From Chloroflexota bacterium (GTDB lineage Bacteria > Chloroflexota > Anaerolineae > Promineifilales > Promineifilaceae): a stretch of 64,000 bases of DNA. Made by a program: the position numbers and the translations under genes. Where the stretch lies: contig JACTMP010000029.1 of the NCBI GenBank assembly GCA_014584575.1, positions 97,150 to 161,149 of the forward strand. The letters are read 5' to 3'. The notes under the pieces were generated by a model. It was not told the DNA's origin and searched no databases. It worked only from the letters and a program-made list of their open reading frames with translations. Of this stretch, positions 43,199-51,402 are shown piece by piece; the first letter of the stretch is position 1, and each line of letters opens with the position of its first letter.

Positions 43199-44260
43199 AT
43201 GAATAAACGCCCTAAAACAAGTGCCGATAGCGAACGTCAAGCGCCGACGAATCGTAAGCCGGAACCAACTGCCCATTCTACACCACAGCCTCAAGCCACT
43301 CTTCCCCTTCCAGGGCAGGCCAGCCCGGCCACCATTTTGCATATGCAGCGCACAGTGGGGAACAAAGTGGTGCAACGTTATCTGGATGCCAGAGAAACAA
43401 CACACACACCGATTCAACGCATGATACCGTTACAAGACCCCGACGAGTTCGCACATGGCGACCCCTTCCTGACACCACCTACGGCTACGGTTCCCCCCAC
43501 CACCGGCAATGGCGGCGATCTTGATTCTGAACATGACCAACAAAGCAACATGGAAAGCGTGCCTACCATTGGCGAAGCCTATGGCAACAATTCCGAACAT
43601 GGTCAACAAACGCCAAACACGGCCGTATTGCCAGAAACCACCATCACCGGCACAACTAGGCGGCCCACCCTCTACCAGGGTTCAACCGGGCCATATGTGG
43701 AACTGCTGCAAAACAAACTGCGCGGAACTGGTGAAAATATCCAGGTAGACGGTATTTTTGGCTCAGATACAAAGGCAAAAGTGCAAAAATTCCAGGAAGA
43801 TATGAAACTGGATGTAGATGGCGTGGTCGGTCGGCGCACCTGGGAAGCCCTGGATGCCGTTTCACGTGGGGAAGCCGTTTCCGATGCCGAAATGGCGAAA
43901 CTCGGCGTCCAACTTGACCTGGCACGTGCATATTATAGTGCCGAGCAATATCAGGCCGCTCTTGATGCGTATCTTTCTGTTTATGCCGAACCGAAATTGG
44001 ACAGCAAGCCCCTATTTTTGGCGGGTGTCATATTCAGTATCGGATCCTGCCATCACCAGTTAGCTTTTGCGGCTGACGCAACCCCAGAACAAAAGCAGCA
44101 GCGTTTAGACCAGGCCATTAGCTGGTATCAAGAAGCTACGATGCGCGAAGGGGTGGAGTCAGACATGATTGCTGACGCAGCCACCCGGATACGAGAATGT
44201 CGTTTAGGGCAGCCACCAACCTCTCGATCTGAATTAGAAATGCAGAAGTTTGATATGTAG
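43199..44260 (+). CDS. Peptidoglycan-binding domain protein with an eCIS-type MQRTVGN motif
   Basis: A 353-residue protein. The disordered N-terminus (Pro/Thr/Gln-rich, residues 1-44) is followed by ILHMQRTVGNKVVQRYL, a near match to the LQRTIGNxAV motif common in proteins associated with extracellular contractile injection systems. Residues 157-225 are a PG_binding_1 domain: LYQGSTGPYVELLQNKLRGT, VDGIFGSDTKAKVQKFQ, DGVVGRRTWEAL. A C-terminal TPR-like region follows (LDLARAYYSAEQYQAALDAY). No signal peptide is evident. If an eCIS exists in this genome the protein could be a baseplate- or cargo-associated component. Nothing of an eCIS is in this window. Confidence 0.75.
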   Translation: MNKRPKTSADSERQAPTNRKPEPTAHSTPQPQATLPLPGQASPATILHMQRTVGNKVVQRYLDARETTHTPIQRMIPLQDPDEFAHGDPFLTPPTATVPPTTGNGGDLDSEHDQQSNMESVPTIGEAYGNNSEHGQQTPNTAVLPETTITGTTRRPTLYQGSTGPYVELLQNKLRGTGENIQVDGIFGSDTKAKVQKFQEDMKLDVDGVVGRRTWEALDAVSRGEAVSDAEMAKLGVQLDLARAYYSAEQYQAALDAYLSVYAEPKLDSKPLFLAGVIFSIGSCHHQLAFAADATPEQKQQRLDQAISWYQEATMREGVESDMIADAATRIRECRLGQPPTSRSELEMQKFDM

Positions 44261-44303
44261 GGCTGTTAGCACACGACGACACATCTTGCCTGAAGGACGT
44301 TCT

Positions 44304-44843
44304 ATGAAAAAAGTTGCCCTGTTTTTTATCGCCATCGCCGCCCTGATCTTGGGTATTACCACGGCCTCCCTGCTCACCGGGCCTGGCGACTATGAGCGCC
44401 TGCGCCTCACCGAGGCTTACGTTTGCCCAGATGGCAGCCACTACCGTTTCAGCACCCGCACTGTGCCCTTCTTCGATCCCCAAACCGGCGTGGAAACGAC
44501 GGGCGTCGAGCTAACGGTGGATTGCGTGGCGGATGAGGTGGTGACGCTGGCAGGTGTTACCCGGCAGGCGGAGGGCCTTTTCAGATGGTTGGCAATAGGC
44601 GGCTGGTTTGTGGCTTTGATGATTTTGTGGCTGGTGGTGGCGCTGGTGGGCTGGCTACGGCCGTCCGCCGCCACACCAGCAGCAGAACCGATTATGTTGA
44701 CGGCCGTTGACCAAGAGCAAGTGCTGGCCCACCTGCAATCTGGCCGCAAAATCGAAGCCGTGAAACATGTGCGCGCCGTTACCGGCCGCAGCCTGGCCGA
44801 CGCCAAAGCGCATGTTGAGGAAATCGAATCAGCCGCCAGGTAG
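44304..44843 (+). CDS. Membrane protein with a ribosomal bL12-like C-terminal domain
   Basis: A 179-residue protein with two hydrophobic segments (FFIAIAALILGITTASLL at the N-terminus and LAIGGWFVALMILWLVVALV mid-way). Between them lies a small exposed domain with two Cys (YVCPDGSHYRF, LTVDCVADE). The final 45 residues (LQSGRKIEAVKHVRAVTGRS, LADAKAHVEEIE) resemble the C-terminal domain of ribosomal protein bL12. Such bL12-like tails are known in unrelated membrane proteins. I chose ATG 44304; the frame from 44250 has no signal-like start. A second copy of the tail survives at 52880-53020. Confidence 0.7.
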   Translation: MKKVALFFIAIAALILGITTASLLTGPGDYERLRLTEAYVCPDGSHYRFSTRTVPFFDPQTGVETTGVELTVDCVADEVVTLAGVTRQAEGLFRWLAIGGWFVALMILWLVVALVGWLRPSAATPAAEPIMLTAVDQEQVLAHLQSGRKIEAVKHVRAVTGRSLADAKAHVEEIESAAR

Positions 44844-44942
44844 CAGTAAAAAGATAGGACGCTTATTCAGGAATGAAACGCTTTTGAATACTAAACCGCC
44901 CAGAAGGCCAGCTAAATAAACGACCTGTTAAAGAAGAGAATC

Positions 44943-47447
44943 ATGCTGATAGACCCACGTTTCAATCAAGCACAAGTCCCTATGGTGCGGCTCATGCGTC
45001 TGGCCGGGTTGTTGCTGGCGTTAGTTTTTACGCTCATGCTGCCAGCCAGCACGGTGCAAGCCCAATCCGCTAATGACGGCTTCAATCCGGGAGCCAGTTT
45101 TACAGTATTTGCCCTGGCCAAACAGGCGGACGGCAAAATTGTAGTTGGCGGCGCCTTCATCGAGATGGGAGGCCAGCCGCGCCAATACCTTGCCCGGCTT
45201 AATCCCGACGGCAGCCTGGATGCAGCCTTTAATCCTGGGGCGGACAGCGTAGTCTGGACCCTGGCGGTGCAGGCGGATGGCAAGATTCTGGTGGGCGGGG
45301 CTTTCTCCGTCTTGGGCGGGCAGACACGCCAGGGGCTTGCCCGGCTGAACGCCGACGGCAGCTTAGATGCAACCTTCAATCCGGGGGCAAGTGGTGGTTC
45401 CGTTCGCGCCCTGGCTATACAGGCAGACGGCAAGATTGTGGCAGGAGGCGACTTTAGCGCGTTAGGAGGGCAGCCGCGACAGCGAATCGGCCGGCTCCAT
45501 GCCAATGGCAGTCTGGATACTACCTTCAATCCAGGGGCCAATCATGAGGTCTCCACCCTGACGGTGCAGAGGGACGGCCAAATCCTGGTGGGGGGATTTT
45601 TCACTGAACTGGGTGGACAGGCGCGGCAGCGTATCGGTCGGCTGAATACCGACGGCAGCCTGGACACCGCTTTTAATCCAGGCGCAAACAATTATGTCCT
45701 TTCCCTGGCGGTGCAGGTAGACGACAAGATTGTAGTAGGCGGTGGCTTCAGCGAGTTAGGTGGACAGGCACGGCAGCGTATCGCTCGACTGAACGCTGAC
45801 GGCAGCCTGGATACCACCTTTAATCCGGGAGCGAACGATGCAATCCAGGCACTGGCAGTGCAAGCGGACGGTAAAATTGTAGTGGGTGGCGACTTCTCTA
45901 CACTGGGTGGGCAGCCGAGGCCGTATATCGGTCGCCTTGATGTTAACGGTAATCTGGACACGACCTTTATTGCTCCGCAGGTGAACGCTACGATCCAGAC
46001 CCTGGCAATACAGGCAGACGACAAGATAGTGGCAGGGGGGTGGTTCTTCTCAATAGGCGGACAGGCGCGGTCACGTATTGCCCGGTTTCATGCCAACGGC
46101 AGCCTGGACGCCACCTTCAATCCAGAGGTAAACGGCACGGTCCGTGCCCTGGCAGCACAGGTAGACGGTAAGATCGTGGTGGGCGGCAACTTCACCACAT
46201 TGGGCGGGCAGGCACGGCAGCGCATCGCCCGGCTTAACCCGGATGGCAGCCTGGACACCACCTTTAATCCCGAAGCGAACTTGCCGGTCTTTGCTTTGGC
46301 AACACAGGCAGACGGCAAGATCCTATTGGGCGGCGAGTTCACCACCTTGAGCGGGCAGGCACGGCCGTACATCGCCCGACTTAATCCCAACGGCAGCCTG
46401 GATGCAACTTTTAATCCGGGCGCGGATGATAGGGTCTGGTCTCTGGCGGTGCAGGCCGATGGCAAGATACTGGTAGGGGGCGAATTCGCCATGCTAGGCG
46501 GACAAGCGCGGCAGCATATTGCCCGGCTTAACCCCGATGGCAGCCTGGATACGACCTTTAATCCAGGGGCGGATAGTACTGTCTTAGCTTTAATGGTGCA
46601 GCCGGACGGCAAGATAGTGGTGGGTGGCGCCTTTAGCGAATTAGGCGGGCAGCCGCGGCCGCGCATTGGCCGGCTTAACCCGGACGGCAGCCTGGACACC
46701 ACCTTTACTATGGCAGCGACCGGTACGGTTTTAGACCTGGCTATGCAAGCCGATGGCAAAATACTGGTGGGGGGCAACTTTGGCGGATTAGGTGGACAGT
46801 TACGATGGAACATTGGCCGGCTTCATACCGATGGCAGCCTGGATACGACCTTTGATCCAGGGGCGGATGGTGCAGTCAACACCCTGGCAGTACAGGCAGA
46901 TGGTAAGATCGTGGTAGGTGGCAGCTTCACCGAATTGGGTGGGCAACCGCGACAGCGCATCGGCCGTCTTCATACCGACGGCAGCGTAGATACAACCTTT
47001 AATCCGGGGGTGAACGAGAGGGTGGATGCTCTCGTGGTGCAGACAGACGGCAAGGTCGTGGTCGGGGGAGTGTTTACCGAATTGGGTGGGCAAATTCGGC
47101 AGCGCATCGGCCGCCTGTCCAGCGTCACGGCCACACTGCAAAAGCTGGAGGTAACGGGCGGGGGTACAGGAATTACCTGGCAGCGCAGCGGCGCTGCCCC
47201 CGAAGTGGAGCGCGTCATCTTTGAATGGTCTACTAACGGCGTGATTTACTCGCCACTGGGCATTGGGACGCGCACCAGTGATGGCTGGCGGCTCACTGGA
47301 CTGTCTTTACCCCAAGAACAAAATCTATACATTCGTGCCCGTGGCTACAACGACACTTCTGTGGTGGAGTCGGTGCGTCTTGTCTACCTGCGACCCCAGG
47401 AAATGTTCAACCTGTACCTGCCGGTTATCGTGAAAGTCGGCAATTAA
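44943..47447 (+). CDS. Secreted delta-60 repeat beta-propeller protein with a C-terminal YLPVIVK tail
   Basis: An 834-residue exported protein. The N-terminus has a signal peptide (LAGLLLALVFTLMLPASTVQA). About 14 delta-60 repeats of some 42 residues follow, each like ADGKIVVGGDF...RIGRLNADGSLDTTFNPGA, which fold as beta-propeller blades; 14 would suit two seven-blade propellers. Residues 735-820 resemble a fibronectin-like domain (GTGITWQRSGAAPEVERVIF). It ends LYLPVIVKVGN, a tail shared with two other secreted proteins in the window. AAGAAGAG precedes the ATG. Its ligand or surface role is unknown. Confidence 0.87.
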   Translation: MLIDPRFNQAQVPMVRLMRLAGLLLALVFTLMLPASTVQAQSANDGFNPGASFTVFALAKQADGKIVVGGAFIEMGGQPRQYLARLNPDGSLDAAFNPGADSVVWTLAVQADGKILVGGAFSVLGGQTRQGLARLNADGSLDATFNPGASGGSVRALAIQADGKIVAGGDFSALGGQPRQRIGRLHANGSLDTTFNPGANHEVSTLTVQRDGQILVGGFFTELGGQARQRIGRLNTDGSLDTAFNPGANNYVLSLAVQVDDKIVVGGGFSELGGQARQRIARLNADGSLDTTFNPGANDAIQALAVQADGKIVVGGDFSTLGGQPRPYIGRLDVNGNLDTTFIAPQVNATIQTLAIQADDKIVAGGWFFSIGGQARSRIARFHANGSLDATFNPEVNGTVRALAAQVDGKIVVGGNFTTLGGQARQRIARLNPDGSLDTTFNPEANLPVFALATQADGKILLGGEFTTLSGQARPYIARLNPNGSLDATFNPGADDRVWSLAVQADGKILVGGEFAMLGGQARQHIARLNPDGSLDTTFNPGADSTVLALMVQPDGKIVVGGAFSELGGQPRPRIGRLNPDGSLDTTFTMAATGTVLDLAMQADGKILVGGNFGGLGGQLRWNIGRLHTDGSLDTTFDPGADGAVNTLAVQADGKIVVGGSFTELGGQPRQRIGRLHTDGSVDTTFNPGVNERVDALVVQTDGKVVVGGVFTELGGQIRQRIGRLSSVTATLQKLEVTGGGTGITWQRSGAAPEVERVIFEWSTNGVIYSPLGIGTRTSDGWRLTGLSLPQEQNLYIRARGYNDTSVVESVRLVYLRPQEMFNLYLPVIVKVGN

Positions 47448-47459
47448 CTGGAGGTTATG

Positions 47460-48503
47460 ATGCCCATTCAACCCAACTTTTTAGAACGAACTGCCTTTTT
47501 CACCCTGAACGCCGCCCCAGGGCCGATGTTGGACTTAGCCGGGGCGCTGGCGTTTCAGGCGGTGAACACGGCCGTTCACCTCAACCTCTTCACCGCGCTG
47601 CAACAACGGCCGTCTACCCCCACCGAACTGGCGCAAAGCCTGAACTGCCAGGAACGGGGGCTGGAGAAGCTGCTGGCGGCGCTGGCGGCGATTGGCTATC
47701 TGGTGGAACGCGACGGCCGTTACCACAACAGTCCCATGACCGACAAATGGTTTCTGCAAGGTGAGATGCTGGACATGAAGGCCGCCCTGCTGGTCTTTGA
47801 CACGTTTTTCCGGGAGCTGTGGCCCCATGCACCGGAGGTGGTGCGGAGTGGGGAACGGCCGTTTAACTTCTACGACTTCACCGCCAACACCCCTGGTCTC
47901 AGCCATGCCCACCAGACGATGATGCAGGGCAACGCCAACCTGGTGGGGGCGGGCATTGTGAAAAAGGTGGCGCTGCCGGAAACGGCCGTGCGCCTGCTGG
48001 ACGTGGGCGGTGGGCACGGCCAGTTCACCATTCACTTTTGCCTGGCGCACCCCCGACTGACGGCCACCATCATGGACAGTGAAGCCGCTTTGGAAACGGC
48101 TCAGCAAAATCTGGAAGCAGCCCAACTCACAGATCGCGTAGACCTTTACGCCGCCGATTTGTGGTCAGTGGCCTGGGGCACGGAATGGGACGGCATCTTG
48201 CTCTTTAATCTGCTGCACCATTACGACCTGGAAACCAACCACAAGCTGCTGCAAAAAGCGCACGCCGCGCTCAAGCCGGGCGGCAAGGTGGCGATTTTTG
48301 ATCAGGTGGCGGGCAAACAGTTTGGTACGGCGACCAACGCCATCGTGCAGTTGGTGGGGTTGATGTATTACCTGTTTGCCGACGGCCGTATCTTCACCCG
48401 CGCCGAACTGACCAACCTGCTTACCAATACTGGCTTTAAAAACATTCAATTTCACCCTATGCGTCAGGCCCCCGGCAGCAGCCTGCTGGTGGCAGAAAAA
48501 TAA
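47460..48503 (+). CDS. O-methyltransferase-like SAM-dependent methyltransferase
   Basis: A 347-residue enzyme of the plant/bacterial O-methyltransferase (methyltransf_2) type, with an N-terminal winged-helix dimerisation region (TPTELAQSLNCQERGLEKLL) and a C-terminal Rossmann domain: RLLDVGGGHGQFTIHF, TIMDSEAALETAQQNLEAA and LFNLLHHYDLETNHKLLQKA. The catalytic His-like position may be the LLHHY His. GGAGG sits five bases before ATG 47460; ATG 47457 is too close. Natural substrates may be phenols or acids. Confidence 0.85.
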   Translation: MPIQPNFLERTAFFTLNAAPGPMLDLAGALAFQAVNTAVHLNLFTALQQRPSTPTELAQSLNCQERGLEKLLAALAAIGYLVERDGRYHNSPMTDKWFLQGEMLDMKAALLVFDTFFRELWPHAPEVVRSGERPFNFYDFTANTPGLSHAHQTMMQGNANLVGAGIVKKVALPETAVRLLDVGGGHGQFTIHFCLAHPRLTATIMDSEAALETAQQNLEAAQLTDRVDLYAADLWSVAWGTEWDGILLFNLLHHYDLETNHKLLQKAHAALKPGGKVAIFDQVAGKQFGTATNAIVQLVGLMYYLFADGRIFTRAELTNLLTNTGFKNIQFHPMRQAPGSSLLVAEK

Positions 48504-48505
48504 TA

Positions 48506-48533
48506 GTTGGCGTAGGGTTGCCCCTACGTCAAC
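48506..48533. repeat. Hairpin, GTTGGCGTAGGG stem
   Basis: GTTGGCGTAGGG and CCCTACGTCAAC pair 11 of 12 bases around a four-base loop TTGC. It resembles the GGTAGGGGCGTAT hairpin at 30472-30501. Confidence 0.75.
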
Positions 48534-48548
48534 CAACAGGAGAAAATC

Positions 48549-49202
48549 ATGTCCCGTTTTGATCAAATGCAACACAAACTGTTAGGTCTGGCCTTTATTG
48601 TCGGGCCGCTGCTGCTTATCACAGCCGCACTCACATTTTTGCTGGGCATTGGCGTAAGCTCTCATGGCGTTAGCAGTTGGGTGGAGGGAGTTCTGATGAC
48701 GCTCGCCTTCTTGATTTTTGTGCCGATTTATTTACATCTGGCGCGTGTGCTGGGCCAGCGTGCGCCCCGGCTGGGGCTGGTTTGCACCGTCACCGGCCTG
48801 GGCATCGGGTTGGGCATGGTACCGGCCTCTGTTCGCATCATGCAGGCCGGTCTGGATCAGCTTGGCGTGGACGTAGCCGTTTTTAGCCTGCAATCACCAG
48901 GGCAAATGGTGTTGGTTCTCTGGATGGCTTTGGGTTTGTTCACTACGATTTTTTTGGGGGTCGGCTTTTTGGTGAAAGGGGGGTTGCCGCGCTGGACGGC
49001 CGTTCTGCTCATCCTAGCCCCCATCGTTTTTATGATGGGGCAGGGCGGCGATGAATCCATCGCCGCCTGGCAGATCAACATCATGTACCCGCTGGCCTGT
49101 CTGCTCTACTTTGCCGCTTTTGCCCCCATTGGCTGGCGCTACCTGACCCAACCGGCAGGCAGTGTGGTGGGAGAAGTGGGTGGGAGTACGGCCGTAGCCT
49201 GA
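48549..49202 (+). CDS. Multi-pass membrane protein, DUF4386-like
   Basis: A 217-residue protein with about six hydrophobic helices (LLGLAFIVGPLLLITAALTF, LAFLIFVPIYLHLARVLGQR, MALGLFTTIFLGVGFLVK, YPLACLLYFAAFAPIGWRYL). It resembles DUF4386-type membrane proteins but no function is known. CAGGAG precedes the ATG. It is probably cotranscribed with the methyltransferase, or separated from it by the hairpin. Confidence 0.7.
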   Translation: MSRFDQMQHKLLGLAFIVGPLLLITAALTFLLGIGVSSHGVSSWVEGVLMTLAFLIFVPIYLHLARVLGQRAPRLGLVCTVTGLGIGLGMVPASVRIMQAGLDQLGVDVAVFSLQSPGQMVLVLWMALGLFTTIFLGVGFLVKGGLPRWTAVLLILAPIVFMMGQGGDESIAAWQINIMYPLACLLYFAAFAPIGWRYLTQPAGSVVGEVGGSTAVA

Positions 49203-49211
49203 CTTTACCGC

Positions 49212-49433
49212 TCACTCCACTGCTTCCCATTCTTCGCGCGAGACATTAGCCTGCCGTAGCAATCGGGAAAGCAGGGCCGCACTAACATCGCCGCGGTGTG
49301 GGTTCGGCAAAATAAGTCGTTGTGACTGGCGCAACATAAATTGGTGCCGCCCACCAGAAAAAGGGCCTTCGAACCCTAATTTTTGCAGGCGGTGGATAAA
49401 TTCGCGGCGTGAAATTGGAGAAAGCTTGGGCAC
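49212..49433 (-). CDS. hicA: HicA-like mRNA interferase toxin
   Basis: A 73-residue protein of the HicA dsRBD-like fold. SRREFIHRLQKLGFEGPFSG, then GRHQFMLR with the catalytic-type His, and LILPNPHRGDVSAALLSRLL match the family. It starts with GTG one base after the stop of hicB, so it is translationally coupled. It is expected to cleave mRNA when the antitoxin is lost. Confidence 0.85.
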   Translation of the reverse strand: MPKLSPISRREFIHRLQKLGFEGPFSGGRHQFMLRQSQRLILPNPHRGDVSAALLSRLLRQANVSREEWEAVE

Positions 49434-49434
49434 G

Positions 49435-49683
49435 TTAAAAAGTGACTGGAGCCGGTAATTCTATCGCTGTGTCTGCTAGCGAAGGAATGGGCAACCCTTT
49501 GGCAATACTAAATAACAGCCAATCTTCAACGGCTGCCGCCAGATTACGACGACACGCTTCAAGCGTTGGGCCTGTGGCCCAAACGCCGGGCAAGTCGGCA
49601 ATCTCACCATAAAAGGGTTCTTCATCCTCAATCATTTCATATTGGGCCAGCTCTAGAGCTTTGTGAATGTATTCTAAAATCAT
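49435..49683 (-). CDS. hicB: HicB-like antitoxin
   Basis: An 82-residue HicB-type antitoxin, beginning YIHKALELAQYEMIEDEEPF and carrying the conserved FYGEIADLPGVWATGPTLEA and RNLAAAVEDWLLFSIAKGLP motifs. Order hicB-hicA, opposite to many enterobacterial copies but common elsewhere. No DNA-binding domain is seen in this short form, so autoregulation may be indirect. Confidence 0.85.
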   Translation of the reverse strand: MILEYIHKALELAQYEMIEDEEPFYGEIADLPGVWATGPTLEACRRNLAAAVEDWLLFSIAKGLPIPSLADTAIELPAPVTF

Positions 49684-49763
49684 GGACTTTTCATTCCTGT
49701 CAAGATTGGCTTAAACAACTCAATCGTTAACAGGGCAGATTATATCATACAAGGAAAATTCAA

Positions 49764-50633
49764 ATGAAACGTGTATTGAAATGGATCGGTATTGTGATTG
49801 GGGGGTTATTGGGCATCATTATTTTGGCTTATGTTGTTATGTGGGCCGTCAGCGCCAGCCGGTTGAACCGGACGTATGAGGTCACGGCCGATTTCACCCT
49901 CACCATCCCTACCGACGCCGAACGCATTGCCGCCGGGGGGAAAACCTACGCCATTTACTGCGAAAGCTGCCACGGCGCGAATCTGGCCGGGGAACTCTTC
50001 TCTGAAGACCCCGCCTTTGGCGAAATCTACAGCGCCAACCTCACCGGAGGCGAAAATGGGATCAGCCGCCGCTACAGCGACGAGGAGATCGCCAGAGCGA
50101 TCTGGTACGGCGTCAAACAAGACGGCTCGCCGACGGTGGGTATGCCTTACGAATTTAATCATGGCATTCATGTGGGCGACATGGAGAACCTGATCGCCTA
50201 TCTGCGCAGCGCACCGCCGGTAGACACCAATTATCCAGCGCCCAGCTACGGCCCCATGCTGCGCGTCTTCCACACCGCCAATCTGTTCCCCCTGGTGACG
50301 GCCGAAAATGTGGCGATGAACCAGCCGCCGCCCGCCATCGTCTCGCCGGACGATACGCTGGCTTATGGTGCTTATCTGTCCGTGTTCTGCACCGCCTGTC
50401 ACGGCCCCGATTTTACCGGGATTGCCATGGCCGAATCGCCCTCGCTGTGGACGGCCGTCACCACCTGGACAGAAACAGAGTTTGAGCGGGCCATGACGCA
50501 AGGGGTACTGCCCGACGGCCGTCAGATGGACCCCGAAATGATGCCCTGGCCCTCCTTCAACCTCTACAGCGAGGCAGAGCGCCACGCCATCTGGGTTTAT
50601 TTGCAAAGCCTGGAGCCTGCGGCGCAGGAGTAA
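49764..50633 (+). CDS. Membrane-anchored dihaem cytochrome c
   Basis: A 289-residue protein with an N-terminal membrane helix (IGIVIGGLLGIIILAYVVMW) and two cytochrome c domains. Haem sites are C66-E-S-C69-H70 and C209-T-A-C212-H213; Met axial ligands are likely in GMPYEFNHGIH and EMMPWPSFNLY. The second domain ends MPWPSFNLYSEAERHAIWVY. Electron carrier on the outer face of the membrane. The C-terminal block has a decayed copy at 51221-51358. ATTCAA before the ATG gives a poor ribosome site. Confidence 0.88.
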   Translation: MKRVLKWIGIVIGGLLGIIILAYVVMWAVSASRLNRTYEVTADFTLTIPTDAERIAAGGKTYAIYCESCHGANLAGELFSEDPAFGEIYSANLTGGENGISRRYSDEEIARAIWYGVKQDGSPTVGMPYEFNHGIHVGDMENLIAYLRSAPPVDTNYPAPSYGPMLRVFHTANLFPLVTAENVAMNQPPPAIVSPDDTLAYGAYLSVFCTACHGPDFTGIAMAESPSLWTAVTTWTETEFERAMTQGVLPDGRQMDPEMMPWPSFNLYSEAERHAIWVYLQSLEPAAQE

Positions 50634-50659
50634 AATAAGTAAGGGAGGATAGGATTACC

Positions 50660-51202
50660 GTGAACAAAACAGTGAGAAATCCAGCCATAGGCCATTGGGT
50701 CACATTCTTGCAAACGGCCGATCAAACCAGCGGCCAATTGCTAAAAATTGAGTACGGCGTGGAAAAATCTGAAAACAAACCATCCATTCCTTTGCACAAA
50801 CATTTAAAGTGCGAGGAGCGGTTTGAGGTGATTGTTGGGCAGTTAGGGGTGATTCTGGATGGTGAGCGGCATGTGTTAGAGGCGGGTGAACAACTGCTCA
50901 TTCCACCGGGCACACCGCACACCTTCTGGAATGCAGGCCAGGGTGAACTGCGCTTCATCACAGATGTGCGTCCGCCAGGGGAATTGCAAACCTATTGGGA
51001 AACTGTCTTTGGCCTGGCACAAGATGGCAAAGTAGGGCGCAATGGCCTGCCCAACCTGCTACAACTGGCGGTGGTGGCTCCCTATGCGGACAGCTATGAC
51101 CCGAAGGTGCCTGTGGCGGTGACGAAAGCATTGGTGGCGGTGTTGGGTAGGATCGGCCGTTTGCTGGGCTACAAAGCCAGGTATTCAAAATATAGTGCGT
51201 AA
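50660..51202 (+). CDS. Cupin-domain protein
   Basis: A 180-residue single-domain cupin starting with GTG after AGGGAGG. Metal motif 1 is IPLHKHLKCEERFEVIVGQL and motif 2 EQLLIPPGTPHTFWNAG. An extra C-terminal helical region (EVVAP... DSYDPKVPVAVTKALVAVLG) follows. It is unlike the small cupin of the catabolic run in length and sequence. The substrate is unknown. Confidence 0.83.
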   Translation: MNKTVRNPAIGHWVTFLQTADQTSGQLLKIEYGVEKSENKPSIPLHKHLKCEERFEVIVGQLGVILDGERHVLEAGEQLLIPPGTPHTFWNAGQGELRFITDVRPPGELQTYWETVFGLAQDGKVGRNGLPNLLQLAVVAPYADSYDPKVPVAVTKALVAVLGRIGRLLGYKARYSKYSA

Positions 51203-51220
51203 AGGGCAGAAAGAAATAAC

Positions 51221-51358
51221 GTGGATACCAGCCAGCCGCCCCTTGCTCTTATCTCACCGGAAGCGATGCCCTGGGAATCATTCGGCCGTTATACGGACGA
51301 GGAGTTGAGGGCAATGTGGGCCTCTCTGCAAACCGTTGCGCCTGTGACTAAAGAATAA
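51221..51358 (+). pseudogene. Decayed 3' end of a cytochrome c gene
   Basis: A 45-codon frame from GTG 51221. Its product contains PEAMPWESFGRYTDEELRAM and WASLQTVAPVTKE, aligning with the last 34 residues of the dihaem cytochrome c upstream (PEMMPWPSFNLYSEAERHAI). No haem motif is present, so it is not functional as a cytochrome. It is best read as a truncated duplicate. Confidence 0.7.
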
Positions 51359-51402
51359 TCAAGATCAACGGCATCAAACGGTATTGATGGGACAATTTTC
51401 CA

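Noticed and set aside
44304..44843. A ribosomal protein bL12 gene
   Set aside because: Only the C-terminal domain is similar; the rest is a two-helix membrane protein, and the rplJL context is missing.
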